From: Mesotoga infera
Lineage (GTDB): Bacteria > Thermotogota > Thermotogae > Petrotogales > Kosmotogaceae
Assembly: GCF_900157305.1 (NCBI RefSeq)
Contig: NZ_LS974202.1
Span: forward strand, 2,046,001-2,110,000
Length of the DNA: 64,000 nt
Reading direction: 5' to 3'
Numbering within the stretch: position 1 is the first letter of the stretch; every line of letters begins with the position of its first letter. Made by a program: the position numbers and the translations under genes. This document shows positions 63,525 to 64,000 of this stretch, one piece after another. The notes beneath the pieces were generated by a model. It made no database searches. It was not told the origin of the DNA and worked only from the letters and a program-made list of their open reading frames with translations.

Positions 63525-64000
63525 TCAATGAACGCTCTTTTGCCCGGCATCGAACTCCCAAGATACACTTCCAGATGGATGTTTCAGAGTTAAACTGTAC
63601 CGGCTCCCTGTATCTATGTAAGCGGATAAAGCCAGTATAAGTCTTCCTGAACTTACCACGATGAGAGGATTATATCTAACGGTTTGTACGATTAAACCCT
63701 CGCCAATCAAAAAAAGATCGGCCCACGAGTCTTCGACCGGCTGTCCACGCTTGCATTTACCGCTCACTGATATGTATTCAAAATCGACCCGACTCAGTTC
63801 TGGCGGTAGCTTGAAGATCATCAGGCCTATCAAGTTTTCAATTCCAATTTCCAATCCATTCAACGCGGAGAGCGGGATAACCGTGACAGAAACCTGAAAA
63901 CCTGTCGAAGTGATGATCCTCTCTAGAGACGGATCCGTATCCAACGAAAGAATATAATCGACAAAAACTACGCCGAAAATGTTTGTGATAAGTACTATAA
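63525..64000 (-). CDS. Uncharacterised protein, 5' end beyond the window
   Basis: The leftward frame is open from the right edge to a stop at 63525 and so continues outside the window. Near the edge it reads a hydrophobic stretch (IVLITNIFGVVFVDYIL) that looks like a signal peptide or membrane anchor, followed by about 140 residues. Features in the body include PLSALNGLEIGIENLIGLMI and CKRGQPVEDSWADL. A TTG at 63944 could start it but would drop the hydrophobic segment. I do not recognise the family. Confidence 0.55.
   Translation of the reverse strand, partial: IVLITNIFGVVFVDYILSLDTDPSLERIITSTGFQVSVTVIPLSALNGLEIGIENLIGLMIFKLPPELSRVDFEYISVSGKCKRGQPVEDSWADLFLIGEGLIVQTVRYNPLIVVSSGRLILALSAYIDTGSRYSLTLKHPSGSVSWEFDAGQKSVH

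Overview
This window looks like chromosomal DNA of a member of the Thermotogota. The gene set and moderate base composition fit a moderate-temperature relative such as Mesotoga or Kosmotoga. That placement is inferred from gene content and protein style; no database search was run. Genes are densely packed, and stop/start overlaps are frequent. TTG and GTG starts are common. Strong Shine-Dalgarno sites (GGAGG, GAGGTGA) precede most operon leaders.

Layout. 1-5928 (+): end of murF, then mraY, murD, ftsW, murG and murC for peptidoglycan precursor synthesis. 5906-8682 (-): a large radical SAM protein and an M42 aminopeptidase. 8988-14665 (+): a methylmalonyl-CoA module (B12-dependent mutase in two subunits, MeaB GTPase, epimerase, carboxyltransferase, OadG-like membrane subunit, biotin carrier) behind a good promoter. 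14709-18096: a SprT-like protein, a small unknown gene plus DNA polymerase IV behind a striking palindromic promoter, methylglyoxal synthase, an SSB-like protein and a secreted protein. 18169-25150 (+): nnr, rpoN, thiamine pyrophosphokinase, yfcE, an MBL hydrolase, an L7Ae-like protein and infB. 25170-31086 (-): a MoxR AAA+ ATPase / VWA-like pair with two poorly characterised partners, a membrane protein and an orphan ABC-2-like permease. 31163-33131 (-): groES-groEL with a CIRCE-like operator. 33295-35685 (-): pfkA-pyk. 35832-40346 (+): a DUF2007-like protein and the glycine cleavage genes gcvT-gcvH-gcvPA-gcvPB, then tRNA-Thr.

40785-47907: a PAS-only sensor, nadE, a phospholipase D-like protein, tRNA-Ala, and yajC-secD-secF. 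48069-56132 (+): frr, uppS, cdsA, alaS, mrnC, rlmB and mutL. Between rlmB and mutL sits a roughly 390-bp relic of an IscB/omega-RNA (HEARO) transposable element. It retains an RNA-like leader, a strong ribosome binding site, a 51-codon stub of the IscB N-terminal PLMP domain, and a terminal hairpin. 56150-59000 (+): a cobalamin riboswitch and a B12-type ABC importer, which fits the B12-dependent mutase upstream. 58991-64000 (-): a YbaK-like deacylase, a serine beta-lactamase-fold protein, a hybrid histidine kinase, and a gene running off the right edge.

The most notable item is the miniature IscB/omega-RNA element. It supplies the stop codon of rlmB and lies directly against the mutL start. 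Next are the long perfect palindrome in the promoter of the small-ORF/dinB operon, the carboxyltransferase module without its membrane pump subunit, and the AAA+/VWA cluster with unfamiliar partners.
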